The notes: generated by a model from the sequence alone, not told the origin. Counted from the stretch's first letter, positions 1-8,590 are shown. The stretch is DNA of 64,000 nucleotides from Colwellia psychrerythraea (GCA_002163005.1 MAAF01000060.1:1-64000), one strand, 5' to 3'. Program-made: numbers and translations.

Positions 1-7
1 ATAACTA

Positions 8-21
8 ATTGTTAAAGAAAA
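8..21 (-). promoter_or_regulatory. boxA-like antitermination site of an rRNA leader
   Basis: Read on the minus strand this is TTTTCTTTAACAAT, which matches the E. coli rrn boxA stretch TGCTCTTTAACAAT at 12 of 14 positions. It lies downstream of two rrn-type promoters pointing the same way. In rRNA operons boxA loads the Nus antitermination complex in the leader before 16S. The 16S gene itself would lie left of the window and is not seen. Confidence 0.6.
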
Positions 22-94
22 GAGGTCTTAGTCGCATTCGCTAATGACCTTGGCTTCTTGGTTAACGTTGCCGTTTGCCCGAAGCAGGATGCGC

Positions 95-122
95 ATTGTA
101 CGCTTCCGAGTTTTGATGTCAA
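95..122 (-). promoter_or_regulatory. rrn P2-like promoter, leftward
   Basis: On the minus strand there is TTGACA at 122-117, a 16-base spacer, and TACAAT at 100-95, followed at once by GCGCATCC. A 16-base spacer and a GC-rich discriminator are the hallmarks of stringently controlled rRNA promoters (E. coli rrn P1 reads TATAAT then GCGCC). The stretch upstream (123-165) is almost pure A/T and could act as an UP element. Transcription would leave the window to the left. Confidence 0.7.
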
Positions 123-212
123 CGTTTATTTTAAATTATTTTAAAAACATTTTAAAACTCAACGTTAAGTTAACTGATTTACTCTAAAAGTAACTAGATA
201 ACTTATCAAAAC

Positions 213-238
213 AGTTCTTTGGGTTACCCCTTGGAACT
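213..238 (-). other. hairpin in the early rrn leader
   Basis: On the minus strand CAGTTC pairs with GAACTG and an inner GGG pairs with CCC around a TAA loop. The hairpin begins just downstream of the upstream rrn-type promoter, so it would be near the 5' end of that transcript. Its role is unknown; it has no U tract and is not a typical terminator. Confidence 0.4.
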
Positions 239-246
239 GGATGCGC

Positions 247-274
247 ATTTTAGAGACTTTTCACATTTGATCAA
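247..274 (-). promoter_or_regulatory. rrn P1-like promoter, leftward
   Basis: On the minus strand there is TTGATC at 274-269, a 16-base spacer and TAAAAT at 252-247, followed by GCGCATCC, the same discriminator as at the second promoter about 150 bases downstream. The identical discriminator and spacer length argue for two tandem promoters of one rRNA operon. The -35 is weaker than that of the downstream promoter. Confidence 0.6.
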
Positions 275-473
275 GGGTTATTTTCACTTTCATGTTTGAT
301 CGGGCATTTAATGTACACATAGCTTTCTTATTGGGCTATACAGCACGATCAAAAACGATCCTTTATTAATTTATTATCTAATACTGTCTTTATCAGGTAC
401 TTTTACTTTGCTATTTATTAGGAGAAAACCTGTCTATATAGCTAAGTAATAAGCATACTTTTAATCCTATAAT

Positions 474-502
474 AAAAAAACCGACACTAAGGTCGGTTTT
501 TT
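474..502 (-). terminator. rho-independent terminator after purD
   Basis: The stem ACCGAC / GTCGGT closes a short loop and is flanked by A and T runs on both sides, so it can work on either strand. It lies about 80 bases past the purD stop and separates purD from the downstream rrn promoters. Confidence 0.8.
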
Positions 503-583
503 AAACATGTCCACATGATCATAGGGCTAAAATGAACTAGATCACAGAGGTGATCTTTCTGATTTCCCTATCTATTTTTTTAG

Positions 584-1879
584 TTAGCTATTTTCTTGTT
601 CACGTTCTATCGCGCGATAAGCAATATCAGTTCTAAACTCTACACCTTTCCAGCTTATTTGATGTAATAGTTCATAAGCTGTTTGTTGTGCTTCGGTTAC
701 TGTATTACCTAATGCAGTTGCACACAGTACACGACCCCCATTAGTCACTACTTCACCTTGCTCGTTTAACTTAGTGCCGGCATGGAATGTCTTGGCTGAT
801 ACATTGTTGTTAGTATCTAAACCTGAAATAACATCACCCTTAGGGTAATCAGCTGGGTAGGCTTGTGCAGCAAGCACAACACCAACAGCAGCACGACTAT
901 CAAAGTCGATAGTTACTTTATCTAACTCACCACGTGTAGCGGCTAAACATAACTCAACTAAATCTGATTTTAAACGCATCATGATAGGTTGTGTTTCAGG
1001 ATCACCAAAACGGCAATTGTATTCAATAACGTTTGGTGTTCCGTCTGCAGCGATCATGAGGCCAGCATATAAGAAACCACTGTATGGTGCATCTTCGTTG
1101 GCCATACCCTCAACCGTTGGCATAATAACTTCAGCCATAATACGATCATGGATTTCAGACGTTACTACAGGTGCTGGAGAATATGCACCCATGCCGCCAG
1201 TGTTAGGACCTAAGTCGCCGTTTAATGCACGTTTATGATCTTGGCTTGTTGCCATTGGTAAAACATTTTTACCATCAACCATTACAATGAAGCTTGCTTC
1301 TTCACCTTCAAGAAATTCTTCAATTACTACGCGATGACCAGCATCACCAAATGCATTACCCGCTAACATATCTGTAATCGCATCTTCTGCTTCTTTAAGT
1401 GTAAGGGCAACAATAACGCCTTTACCAGCCGCTAAGCCATCGGCTTTAACAACAATTGGTGCACCTTGTTCACGAACATAAGCCAAGGCAGGCTCAACTT
1501 CAGTGAATTTAGCATAGCTACCTGAAGGAATTTTATTACGTGCTAGGAAGTCTTTAGTAAATGACTTTGAACCTTCAAGCTGTGCGGCTTTGGCACTTGG
1601 ACCAAAAATAGCTAAACCTTGCGCTTGAAAAGCATCAACAACACCATCAACAAGGGGCTGCTCAGGACCTACAATAGTTAAGGCAACGTCTTCACTTTGA
1701 GCAAAAGCAACTAGGGCAGCATTGTCACTAACATCAATAGCAACATTTTCTAATTTAGCTTCAGTTGCTGTACCCGCATTACCTGGGGCAACAAACACTT
1801 TAGTAACCTGACTTGATTGAGCCGCTTTCCACGCTAATGCATGTTCACGACCACCGCCGCCAATAACTAAGATTTTCAT
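584..1879 (-). CDS. purD: phosphoribosylamine--glycine ligase
   Basis: GAR synthetase joins glycine to 5-phosphoribosylamine with ATP in the second step of purine synthesis, in the cytosol. The 431 residues match the family's usual length. The N-terminal nucleotide-fold motif LVIGGGGREHALAWK is at residues 4-18, and the ATP-grasp part has VVKADGLAAGKGV near 142-154 and YNCRFGDPETQ near 290. The ATG has AGGAAAA upstream. purH lies further upstream on the same strand, but here a methyltransferase-like gene and a repeat-bearing gap separate the two, whereas purH and purD adjoin in E. coli. Confidence 0.97.
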   Translation of the reverse strand: MKILVIGGGGREHALAWKAAQSSQVTKVFVAPGNAGTATEAKLENVAIDVSDNAALVAFAQSEDVALTIVGPEQPLVDGVVDAFQAQGLAIFGPSAKAAQLEGSKSFTKDFLARNKIPSGSYAKFTEVEPALAYVREQGAPIVVKADGLAAGKGVIVALTLKEAEDAITDMLAGNAFGDAGHRVVIEEFLEGEEASFIVMVDGKNVLPMATSQDHKRALNGDLGPNTGGMGAYSPAPVVTSEIHDRIMAEVIMPTVEGMANEDAPYSGFLYAGLMIAADGTPNVIEYNCRFGDPETQPIMMRLKSDLVELCLAATRGELDKVTIDFDSRAAVGVVLAAQAYPADYPKGDVISGLDTNNNVSAKTFHAGTKLNEQGEVVTNGGRVLCATALGNTVTEAQQTAYELLHQISWKGVEFRTDIAYRAIEREQENS

Positions 1880-1919
1880 ATGTTTTTCCTATGTATTTTC
1901 TTTTGCGCTAAATCAGCAA

Positions 1920-2768
1920 TTACTTGGCTGGTTTAACAAATTTTAATGTCATGCGATCGCTTTCGCCAATCGCTAAATATTTTGCTCTGTCCGTTGCACC
2001 TAAACGCAATACGGGTGGTAATGTCCACACACCTTTTGGATGAATAGCTAAATCTTTTGCATTAGCATTAACTTCAGTTGAACCAGCAAACCTAAAACCA
2101 GCCGCTTTGGCTTGTTTAATAGTTTGTACTTCAGATACGTAGCCTCTTGCTTTTTCTGGGCTAACACCTGCTGGTAATCTGTGCTCAACGATACCTAAAA
2201 CGCCACCTGGCTTAAGTGCATTAAAAGCATCTTTAAAAACTTGCTCTACACCCGCATCTTTCCAGTTATGAAGATTTCTAAACGTTAAGATTAGATCCGC
2301 AGTACCTTGTGGTGCTAATTCACTTTCTTGACGTGGTGTGAAGTCTGTTAAAACAACTTCACTGAACACAACATCAGATGCCAGTTTCTTCACTAATTTT
2401 TTACGAGAATTGCTGTAATAGTTATCTTCACCCGTATCAGGGTAATGGGCACCATATAGTTTACCAGTACCTTTTAAGGCTGGCGCTAGTATTTCAGTGT
2501 ACCAACCACCACCTGGCGTAATTTCAACAACGGTCATATTGGGTGTAAAACCAAAAAACTTTAACGTTTCAATAGGATGACGGTATTGATCACGCGCTTT
2601 GTTTTTAGCAGTACGGTGATCACCTGACACAGCATTTTCAAGTGCTTTTACTGAGGCAGTATTTTCATGTGCATGGGTATCATGCGCCATAGCAGATAAA
2701 CTTAATGCACTACAGCTTAGGGTTACTGCAATAGCAATTGATTTAAGCGCGTTTGTTTTAATTGTCAT
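1920..2768 (-). CDS. exported class I SAM methyltransferase-like protein
   Basis: The 282-residue protein starts with a cleavable signal peptide (basic MTIKTNALK, hydrophobic core, likely cut after SAMA near residue 28), then a His-rich stretch (HDTHAHEN). The body has a Rossmann-type methyltransferase layout: VVEITPGGGWYTEIL near 83-97 resembles motif I, and LILTFRNLHNW near 160-170 resembles the post-II/IV region of the predicted methyltransferase family COG4798. The substrate is unknown. Export is odd for an enzyme needing SAM, which is a cytosolic cofactor. It lies between purH and purD but is set off from purH by 413 bases, so it probably has its own promoter. Confidence 0.8.
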   Translation of the reverse strand: MTIKTNALKSIAIAVTLSCSALSLSAMAHDTHAHENTASVKALENAVSGDHRTAKNKARDQYRHPIETLKFFGFTPNMTVVEITPGGGWYTEILAPALKGTGKLYGAHYPDTGEDNYYSNSRKKLVKKLASDVVFSEVVLTDFTPRQESELAPQGTADLILTFRNLHNWKDAGVEQVFKDAFNALKPGGVLGIVEHRLPAGVSPEKARGYVSEVQTIKQAKAAGFRFAGSTEVNANAKDLAIHPKGVWTLPPVLRLGATDRAKYLAIGESDRMTLKFVKPAK

Positions 2769-2872
2769 AACTATTTTCCTTGTGATATTTATTAGTATTT
2801 TATACCGATATTATTATGCTATCGATTAAGCTATTAATTAACGACAATATTTATAACAGATTTGAAACAAAC

Positions 2873-2933
2873 AAGCAGCGTTGATTTTATTTCCATACAT
2901 ATTTCATTGTAAGTAAATAAATCAACACTGCTT
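2873..2933. repeat. long inverted repeat upstream of the methyltransferase gene
   Basis: The left arm at 2873-2892 (AAGCAGCGTTGATTTTATTT) and the right arm at 2915-2933 pair over about 19 bases with one mismatch and one bulge, around a 22-base loop. T-rich sequence follows on the plus strand. It may be a terminator or a degenerate mobile palindrome; its role is not clear. Confidence 0.5.
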
Positions 2934-2969
2934 TTATTTTACACTTTTTATCACACCTTAATGAAGTTC

Positions 2970-3055
2970 CTTTAAGCTGATTGGTTCAATTTACAGAAAA
3001 AAGCACGGAGCTGACGAATGTCAGTGAGTACTTTTGACGCATAAATTGAGCCAAC
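2970..3055 (+). repeat. structured repeat, copy 1
   Basis: The copy opens with CTTTAAG and has nested inverted arms. The outer stem pairs TTGGTTCAATTTA with TAAATTGAGCCAA, the middle stem AAAAG with CTTTT, and the inner hairpin CTGAC-GAAT-GTCAG. Unpaired CACGGAG and TGAGTA flank the inner hairpin, and TGACG sits before the outer right arm. Two further copies keep these unpaired parts while the stems differ. Confidence 0.75.
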
Positions 3056-3077
3056 TGAAACCTCATTAACGAAGCAC

Positions 3078-3166
3078 CTTTAAGCTAGAGTATTCAAAAT
3101 CAAACGATAAGCACGGAGCGTATGACTATACGTGAGTACTTATCGTGACGAGTTTGTGTTCTCTAG
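3078..3166 (+). repeat. structured repeat, copy 2
   Basis: This copy has the same framework as the one ending at 3055: CTTTAAG start, CACGGAG and TGAGTA around the inner hairpin, TGACG on the right. All stems are changed with pairing kept: the inner hairpin is CGTAT-GACT-ATACG, the middle stem CGATAAG / CTTATCG, and the outer arms CTAGAG / CTCTAG and CAAAC / GTTTG. Compensatory change on both sides points to selection on structure. Confidence 0.75.
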
Positions 3167-3181
3167 CGACAAGGTTATTTG

Positions 3182-4783
3182 TTAATGGCGGAAGTGACGC
3201 ATACCTGTAAACACCATCGCGATGTTATGTTCGTCTGCTGCAGCAATAACTTCGTCATCACGCATAGAGCCACCTGGCTGAATTACAGCAGTAATTCCTG
3301 CTTCAGCTGCAGCATCTAAACCATCACGGAATGGGAAGAATGCATCAGAGGCCATAACAGACCCTTTAACTTCTAAGTTTTCATCAGCAGCTTTTATACC
3401 AGCAACTTTTGCTGAGTATACGCGGCTCATTTGGCCTGCGCCGACACCGATAGTTGAGCTATTTTTAACATAAACAATGGCGTTAGATTTAACAAATTTC
3501 GCTACTTTCCAACAGAATTGTAAATCACGCATCTCTTCATCAGTAGGTTGACGTTTAGTTACTACTTTTAAGTCATCACTTGTTACGCGACCTTGATCAG
3601 TATCTTGTACTAATAAACCACCGTTAACACGTTTAAAATCGAAACCAGTAGTTTTGTTATCCCACTGACCACATTCTAATAAACGTAGGTTAGGTTTAGC
3701 AGCAACAATTTGTGCAGCCGCATCTGAAACGCTTGGTGCAATAATCACTTCAACAAATTGACGAGATACAATTGCTTCAGCCGTATCTGCATCTAACTCA
3801 CGGTTAAACGCGATAATGCCACCAAATGCTGACGTTGGGTCAGTTTTATAAGCGCCTTCATAAGCGGCTAAAATATCATCACCAATCGCAACACCACATG
3901 GGTTTGCATGTTTAACAATTACACAAGCTGGCTCATCAAATTCTTTAACACATTCTAATGCCGCATCTGTATCAGCAATGTTGTTATAAGATAAAGCTTT
4001 ACCTTGTAATTGTGTCGCAGTAGAAACTGACGCTTCTTCAGGGTTCGCTTCTTTGTAGAAAGCAGCATCTTGATGTGAGTTTTCACCGTAGCGTAAATCT
4101 TGAGTTTTAATAAACTGGCTATTAAAAGTACGTGGGAATTTAACTTTGTTGTCGAAAGACGCTTCAGATTCTGTTTCGCCGTACGCTGGTAACATTTTAC
4201 CAAAGTAGTTAGCAATCATACCGTCGTAGCTAGCTGTGTGCTCGTAAGCAGCAATTGCTAAATCGAAACGTGTTTTATACGTTAAAGAATTATCGTTATT
4301 ATCTAATTCAGCTAATACACGATCGTAATCGCTAGCATTAACAACAATAGTTACGTCTTTATGGTTTTTAGCAGCGGCGCGAACCATTGTTGGTCCACCG
4401 ATATCAATATTTTCAATGGCATTTTCTAATGAACAGTTTTCATCACTAACGGCATTAGCAAATGGGTACAAGTTAACCACTACCATATCAATTGCGCTGA
4501 TACCGTTTTCGTCCATTACGACTTCATCAATACCACGGCGCGCTAAAATGCCGCCATGTACTTTAGGGTGTAACGTTTTAACACGACCATCCATGATTTC
4601 TGGATGACCAGTGTAATCTGAAACTTCAGTTACTTTGATGCCGTTTTCGGCTAATAATTTTGCTGTGCCGCCAGTAGAAAGAAGATCAACACCTTTCTCA
4701 CTTAGACGTTGAGCAAACTCAACAATACCTGCTTTATCAGAAACACTTAATAGTGCGCGTTTAATTGGACGTGGAGTATCCAT
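3182..4783 (-). CDS. purH: bifunctional AICAR transformylase / IMP cyclohydrolase
   Basis: This enzyme makes the last two steps to IMP: formylation of AICAR with 10-formyl-THF, then ring closure. The 533 residues fit the family. The N-terminal MGS-like cyclohydrolase domain (about 1-200) shows [11 protein letters not shown] near 34-44 and [14 protein letters not shown] near 70-83. The C-terminal transformylase domain carries [12 protein letters not shown] near 288-299 and ends in GMRHFRH. Structured repeats lie on both sides: one in the leader, two past the stop in the opposite orientation. No E. coli-style PurR operator was seen upstream. Confidence 0.97.
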   Translation of the reverse strand: MDTPRPIKRALLSVSDKAGIVEFAQRLSEKGVDLLSTGGTAKLLAENGIKVTEVSDYTGHPEIMDGRVKTLHPKVHGGILARRGIDEVVMDENGISAIDMVVVNLYPFANAVSDENCSLENAIENIDIGGPTMVRAAAKNHKDVTIVVNASDYDRVLAELDNNDNSLTYKTRFDLAIAAYEHTASYDGMIANYFGKMLPAYGETESEASFDNKVKFPRTFNSQFIKTQDLRYGENSHQDAAFYKEANPEEASVSTATQLQGKALSYNNIADTDAALECVKEFDEPACVIVKHANPCGVAIGDDILAAYEGAYKTDPTSAFGGIIAFNRELDADTAEAIVSRQFVEVIIAPSVSDAAAQIVAAKPNLRLLECGQWDNKTTGFDFKRVNGGLLVQDTDQGRVTSDDLKVVTKRQPTDEEMRDLQFCWKVAKFVKSNAIVYVKNSSTIGVGAGQMSRVYSAKVAGIKAADENLEVKGSVMASDAFFPFRDGLDAAAEAGITAVIQPGGSMRDDEVIAAADEHNIAMVFTGMRHFRH

Positions 4784-4824
4784 AATTTTATTTACCTTTC
4801 ATTTTTTAACGATCCATCTTGTTG

Positions 4825-4913
4825 CTGTATTGCCCAATTAGTACGTCAAAATTACTCACTGACATTCGTCAGCTCCGTTACTTTTCCTGCTAATTGCACC
4901 ATACAACTTAAAG
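4825..4913 (-). repeat. structured repeat, copy 3, in the purH leader
   Basis: On the minus strand it starts with CTTTAAG and has the inner hairpin CTGAC-GAAT-GTCAG, the ACGGAG and TGAGTA internal parts, and TGACG on the right. The outer stem pairs GCAATTAG with CTAATTG plus GTAT with ATAC, different bases from the two copies beyond the purH stop but paired at the same places. It ends about 40 bases before the purH start and would be in its mRNA leader. Confidence 0.75.
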
Positions 4914-4956
4914 CTGAACAGTTAATTGAATAAATATTTAGAGTGATTTAAAACAT

Positions 4957-4979
4957 AAAAAGCACCCGAGGGTGCTTTT
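4957..4979 (-). terminator. rho-independent terminator after fis
   Basis: A near-perfect stem AAAAGCACCC / GGGTGCTTTT with a two-base GA centre lies 16 bases past the fis stop. With A and T runs on both sides it ends the dusB-fis transcript before the purH leader. Confidence 0.8.
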
Positions 4980-4994
4980 CATTAAAATTCGATA

Positions 4995-5282
4995 TTAGTT
5001 CATACCGTATTTTTTAAGTTTCTTGCGTAACGTACCGCGGTTGATGCCTAGTAAGTTAGCTGCGCGTGTTTGGTTACCGCGAGTGTACATCATAACTTCT
5101 TCTAACATTGGCGCTTCAATTTCGCTCAATACAAGGTCATACATATCATCAACATCGTTACCATTCAATTGTGATAAGTAGTTGCTAATTGCGATTTTAG
5201 CTTGGCTACGTAATGGAGAAGTTTTTGTTTGTGTTTGAATATCGCCAGTGATAAATGGAGAAGAAACATTTTGTTCGAACAT
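4995..5282 (-). CDS. fis: DNA-binding protein Fis
   Basis: Fis is a small nucleoid protein that bends DNA and activates rRNA promoters. The 95 residues are close to the 98 of E. coli. The C-terminal helix-turn-helix (about 70-95, with [21 protein letters not shown]) is fully recognisable, and the N-terminal part has the dimer helices. It lies 62 bases after dusB on the same strand, the conserved dusB-fis arrangement. The rrn-type promoters at the left end of the window would be natural targets. Confidence 0.97.
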   Translation of the reverse strand: MFEQNVSSPFITGDIQTQTKTSPLRSQAKIAISNYLSQLNGNDVDDMYDLVLSEIEAPMLEEVMMYTRGNQTRAANLLGINRGTLRKKLKKYGMN

Positions 5283-5344
5283 ATGATATAACTCTTTCTT
5301 TTGTTAATAAAAATAAAATAAAACTATAATAACTAGTACTAGCC

Positions 5345-6361
5345 CTAATAAGAGCCAGTCGCAAAGTCATCAAAAAATTTGTCTAACGTCACCAATTGTT
5401 CATCAGTAGACGTTAAACCATTAAAAATAGCCCTAAACGCTTTGCCTTGGTCAATAGTAAACGCTGTGCTAAAACCGTCTGTGGTCTCAACCAGGTTTTG
5501 TACATACCAAGAAACATGTTTTCTGGCGATCATCACACCTTTGAAATCGCCGTAAAACTGATGTAACTCCATAACGTGTGCTAATACAATTGAACGAACT
5601 TCGCTCAATTCGGGTGCAGACATCTTATTACCCGTGGCCAAGAAATGATTAATTTCTCGAAAAATCCACGGACGACCCTGTGCACCACGACCAACCATTA
5701 TGGCATCCGCGCCCGTATGGTCTAAAACCTGTAGTGCTTTTTCAGGTGACGTAATATCACCATTTGCCACTACCGGAATTGAAATAGCCGATTTTATTGC
5801 TTTAATCGTGTCGTATTCCGCATTGCCTTTATAAAAGTCATTACGAGTACGGCCATGCACTGCGAGTGATGCTATACCACTATTTTCAGCAATTTTTGCT
5901 ATTTCAATACCATTACGGGTATCTTCACACCATCCTGTGCGAATTTTTAGCGTGACCGGTATATTTACCGCGTTCACCACTGACTGAACAATTCGCTCAA
6001 CCTGTGTTGGTTCTCTTAACAAAGCAGAACCCGCTAATTTTTTATTTACCTTTTTTGCCGGGCAGCCCATATTGATATCAATAATTTGTGCGCCGTTATC
6101 AGCATTTACTTTGGCAGCAAACGCTAATTCATCAGGGCAACTTCCGGCAATTTGTACGCTACGGATACCCGCAGCATCACCATGCAGCATTCTCAATTTA
6201 GACTTTTGTGTATTCCATACTTTCGGGTTTGACGAAAGCATTTCAGACACTGCTAAACCCGCACCCAATTGACAACATAATTGTCTAAAAGGTTGATCGG
6301 TGATCCCTGCCATAGGAGCAAGCATTACCTGCGAATTAAGTTGATATGTGCCTATTTTCAT
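5345..6361 (-). CDS. dusB: tRNA-dihydrouridine synthase B
   Basis: This FMN enzyme reduces uridine to dihydrouridine in tRNA with NADPH. The 338 residues have the TIM-barrel start [14 protein letters not shown] at 15-28, the catalytic cysteine C100 in [18 protein letters not shown] near 140, and phosphate-binding [12 protein letters not shown] near 222-233. It is co-oriented with fis. In most gammaproteobacteria prmA precedes dusB in one operon; here about 600 bases with a pseudogene and a repeat separate them, so dusB probably uses a promoter just upstream. Confidence 0.96.
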   Translation of the reverse strand: MKIGTYQLNSQVMLAPMAGITDQPFRQLCCQLGAGLAVSEMLSSNPKVWNTQKSKLRMLHGDAAGIRSVQIAGSCPDELAFAAKVNADNGAQIIDINMGCPAKKVNKKLAGSALLREPTQVERIVQSVVNAVNIPVTLKIRTGWCEDTRNGIEIAKIAENSGIASLAVHGRTRNDFYKGNAEYDTIKAIKSAISIPVVANGDITSPEKALQVLDHTGADAIMVGRGAQGRPWIFREINHFLATGNKMSAPELSEVRSIVLAHVMELHQFYGDFKGVMIARKHVSWYVQNLVETTDGFSTAFTIDQGKAFRAIFNGLTSTDEQLVTLDKFFDDFATGSY

Positions 6362-6505
6362 ACTGCTGTTTTTTTGAGCTACCTTTCAAAAGGGCGCTAA
6401 GTTTACTCGTTTTTTTTTCAATTGAAAAGCATAGAATTTGAACAATATTTGATTTTTTTCACCTTTTTGATATTGACATTTATTAAAACATTAATGTGAG
6501 CGTAA

Positions 6506-6511
6506 ATTATA
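6506..6511 (-). promoter_or_regulatory. candidate -10 element for dusB-fis
   Basis: The minus strand reads TATAAT here, about 145 bases before dusB, inside an inverted repeat CGTAAA / TTTACG and followed by the GC-containing ACGCTC. A TTGTCA is present but 20 bases upstream, longer than the ideal spacing. A promoter is expected here because prmA has been separated from dusB. Confidence 0.4.
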
Positions 6512-6652
6512 CGATTTACGAATAAATTTATTGACAAAGCCGACAAAAAAGATAATACCAAATATACCGCAAACTTAGCTCGAACAACGCCTACAACGGT
6601 AGCAAAGCAAAATTACTAACACTTACCTAAACTAATAATAATTATAAATATA

Positions 6653-6770
6653 ATGACAACTATTCAAAAAATGCCCATTACTAATGTATTTGGACAAAGT
6701 GATTACAGCGCCACTTTGCACCTTGGTAGTGAAAAATCCCCGTTAATCTTCTGCTTGATACCGATAGTAA
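6653..6770 (+). pseudogene. fragment of a pepsin-like aspartic peptidase gene
   Basis: An open frame reads MTTIQKMPITNVFGQSDYSA then TLHLGSEKSPL, and after a one-step frame change NLLLDTDSK and stop. This resembles the start of family A1 (pepsin-type) peptidases, where a short beta hairpin leads to hydrophobic-hydrophobic-DTGSS with the first catalytic Asp. Bacterial pepsin homologues are known from Shewanella and related marine genera. Only about 40 residues remain; the frame is broken, the glycine of DTG is changed, and the rest is replaced by a MITE-like repeat. The 70-codon plus-strand ORF spanning this junction is therefore not a real protein. Confidence 0.45.
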
Positions 6771-6960
6771 GTAGTACAAAGCACTACTTACCAAGCAACG
6801 ATGAAGTGATGTGGCTCAAGCGCTTCTTCGATGGGTTTAAAATGACTTTATACGGCGTTAAATAATCAAACCATAGAATGACTATGGTTAAATTATTTGC
6901 CTTGTCTAAAGTGGTTTTAATTCCCACTGAAATCCTGCACTTTGATTGGTAATGGGTATA
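6767..6960. repeat. MITE-like repeat C, left-truncated copy
   Basis: From 6793 to 6960 this matches 29994-30160 closely. Shared parts include CAACGATGAAGTGATG, the imperfect palindrome around AAGCGCTTCTTCGA, the hairpin CCATAG / CTATGG, TTCCCACTGAAATCCTGCAC and the end GGGTATA. A hairpin GTAAGTAGT / ACTACTTAC stands at its left edge; the other copy has a different hairpin, CTGTGAT / ATCACAG, at that spot. The left terminal repeat present in the other copy is missing here. Confidence 0.7.
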
Positions 6961-6963
6961 TAA

Positions 6964-7845
6964 CTACTTTCGTTGTCCGTTTAAGCGAACCCACTCTTCT
7001 TGTACGCTCACTGGTTCCATATCACACCATTGTCCGTACAATGTTTGTAGTACTTCTGCTTGCTCTTCAAGTACACCTGACAACGCCAACAAACCTTTAT
7101 CACCAACATACTCAATTATAGTAGGCGCTAACTCACGTAATGGCCCCGCTAGAATATTTGCCACAACGACATCAGCTTTAAATTCAGGCTGATCTTTAGG
7201 CAAGTATAATTCAAGTCTATCGGAAACATTATTACGCTCAGCATTAGCAAGGCTTGCTTGCAAAGCTTGTGGGTCGATATCAATACCAATAACTTTCTTC
7301 GCGCCTAATTTAAGCGCTGCTAATGATAAAATGCCTGAGCCACAACCAAAATCGACTACTGTTTTATCTTGTAGGTCTAAGCTGTCTAACCAAGTTAAAC
7401 ATAATGCAGTGGTAGGATGGGTTCCGGTACCAAAAGCAAGACCAGGGTCTAACATTACATTAACGGCTTCAGGATCTGGAACATCGCGCCAGCTAGGACA
7501 AACCCATAAGCGTTCACCAAATTTCATTGGGTGGAAGTTGTCCATCCATTCACGTTCCCAGTCTTTGTCTTCTAATTGCTCTAGCTTGTACAGCATTTTC
7601 TCTTTATCTGGGTGAATACTCTGCAAGTAACTAATGACTTTATCCATATCATGGCTTGCTTCAAATAAGCCCATAACGATTGTATTTGACCAGTAGATAA
7701 CTTCATCACCGGGAAGTGGCTCATATATTGGGGTGTCTTGCGCATCGATAAAAGTAACTGCTTGTGAACCACAGGCTGAGAGCCAGTCACTATATTTTTC
7801 GGCGTTGTCTTCGTTGGCACTTAATCTTAGTTGTATCCAAGGCAT
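6964..7845 (-). CDS. prmA: ribosomal protein L11 methyltransferase
   Basis: PrmA methylates L11 at several amino groups using SAM. The 293 residues equal the E. coli length. The N-terminal L11-binding domain (1-60) starts MPWIQLRLS; the SAM domain has [16 protein letters not shown] near 137-152, motif [24 protein letters not shown] near 162-184, and [10 protein letters not shown] near 222-231, the NILA motif of the family. It no longer adjoins dusB, being separated by repeat C and a pseudogene. Confidence 0.97.
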   Translation of the reverse strand: MPWIQLRLSANEDNAEKYSDWLSACGSQAVTFIDAQDTPIYEPLPGDEVIYWSNTIVMGLFEASHDMDKVISYLQSIHPDKEKMLYKLEQLEDKDWEREWMDNFHPMKFGERLWVCPSWRDVPDPEAVNVMLDPGLAFGTGTHPTTALCLTWLDSLDLQDKTVVDFGCGSGILSLAALKLGAKKVIGIDIDPQALQASLANAERNNVSDRLELYLPKDQPEFKADVVVANILAGPLRELAPTIIEYVGDKGLLALSGVLEEQAEVLQTLYGQWCDMEPVSVQEEWVRLNGQRK

Positions 7846-8015
7846 CTTATTTCTCTACTGGTATTTTGTGTTTGCTGCTACTCGTTGTCGCTACAATTGT
7901 CGGTGGCGCAAAGAGACGATGTTATTGGCAAATAGTAGCAATAAATAAGCTTGATGCTAGTTTATCATTCATTACTGCTAGAGTAGGCATAAATAACCAG
8001 AAAAAGGAAAATACC

Positions 8016-8504
8016 ATGTTGGATTTACTCCCTGACTTGTTTGATCAATATCCAGAGCAACTTAGCCTTGCTAATGAAGCTTTTATTGATTACGGAAAGA
8101 ACACTATTTTTTATGGTGAGATAGTCACTGTTGCATGCTTTGAAGATAATTCTAAAGTGAAAGAACTATTAGCTACCGATGGTACAGGCAAGGTACTGGT
8201 TGTTGATGGTAAAGGCAGTATGAATCGTGCCTTATTAGGCGATATGATAGCAGAAAATGCGGTTAAGAATCATTGGCAGGCAGTGGTAATCAATGGCTGT
8301 ATTCGTGATGCGGGTACTATCGGAACTTTAGCTATTGCAGTAAAAGCCCTTGGGTGTAACCCGATAAAAACAGAAAAATTGGGTGTCGGTGACATTAACC
8401 TTGTCGTTAATTTTGCTAATGTTGAATTTATACCGGGTTGGTATGTATATGGTGATGCAAATGGCTTGGCAGTAAGTGAATCAAAGTTAAAAATACAGTG
8501 CTAA
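8016..8504 (+). CDS. rraA: RNase E inhibitor RraA-type protein
   Basis: RraA binds RNase E and lowers its activity; related proteins are aldolases. The 162 residues match the E. coli size of 161. The start at 8016 has AAAAAGGAAAATACC before it and begins MLDLLPDLFDQYPEQLSLAN; a longer open frame from 7764 overlaps the prmA start antisense and is not needed. Family motifs include LLGDMIAENAVKNHW near 74-88, VINGCIRDAG near 93-102 and VGDINLVVNFANVEFIPG. The gene is divergent from prmA. Confidence 0.94.
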   Translation: MLDLLPDLFDQYPEQLSLANEAFIDYGKNTIFYGEIVTVACFEDNSKVKELLATDGTGKVLVVDGKGSMNRALLGDMIAENAVKNHWQAVVINGCIRDAGTIGTLAIAVKALGCNPIKTEKLGVGDINLVVNFANVEFIPGWYVYGDANGLAVSESKLKIQC

Positions 8505-8590
8505 ATTCGGTATCAAATTCTCTATCAAAGTAATACAGATTAAGGTTTTATCTTTTCTGCTATGTTAATCTGAGCGTAATAAGATAGGTA

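Noticed and set aside
1-583. tRNA or 16S gene at the left edge
   Set aside because: Only promoters, a boxA-like site, a hairpin and a terminator are visible; no rRNA or tRNA sequence is inside the window.
981-1238. Open frame of 85 codons on the plus strand inside purD
   Set aside because: It is antisense to a clear purD frame with no family signs or ribosome site; it is a shadow frame like many others over purH, prmA, argH and metL.
4784-4994. PurR operator upstream of purH
   Set aside because: No sequence close to the E. coli PurR site was found; the leader instead holds a structured repeat.
6653-6865. A 70-codon plus-strand ORF as a gene
   Set aside because: Its second half is MITE-like repeat C and its first half changes frame at an aspartic-protease-like motif, so it is a chance join over a pseudogene.
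7764-8015. Long N-terminal extension of rraA
   Set aside because: It overlaps the divergent prmA start, has no RraA similarity, and a good ribosome site precedes the ATG at 8016.
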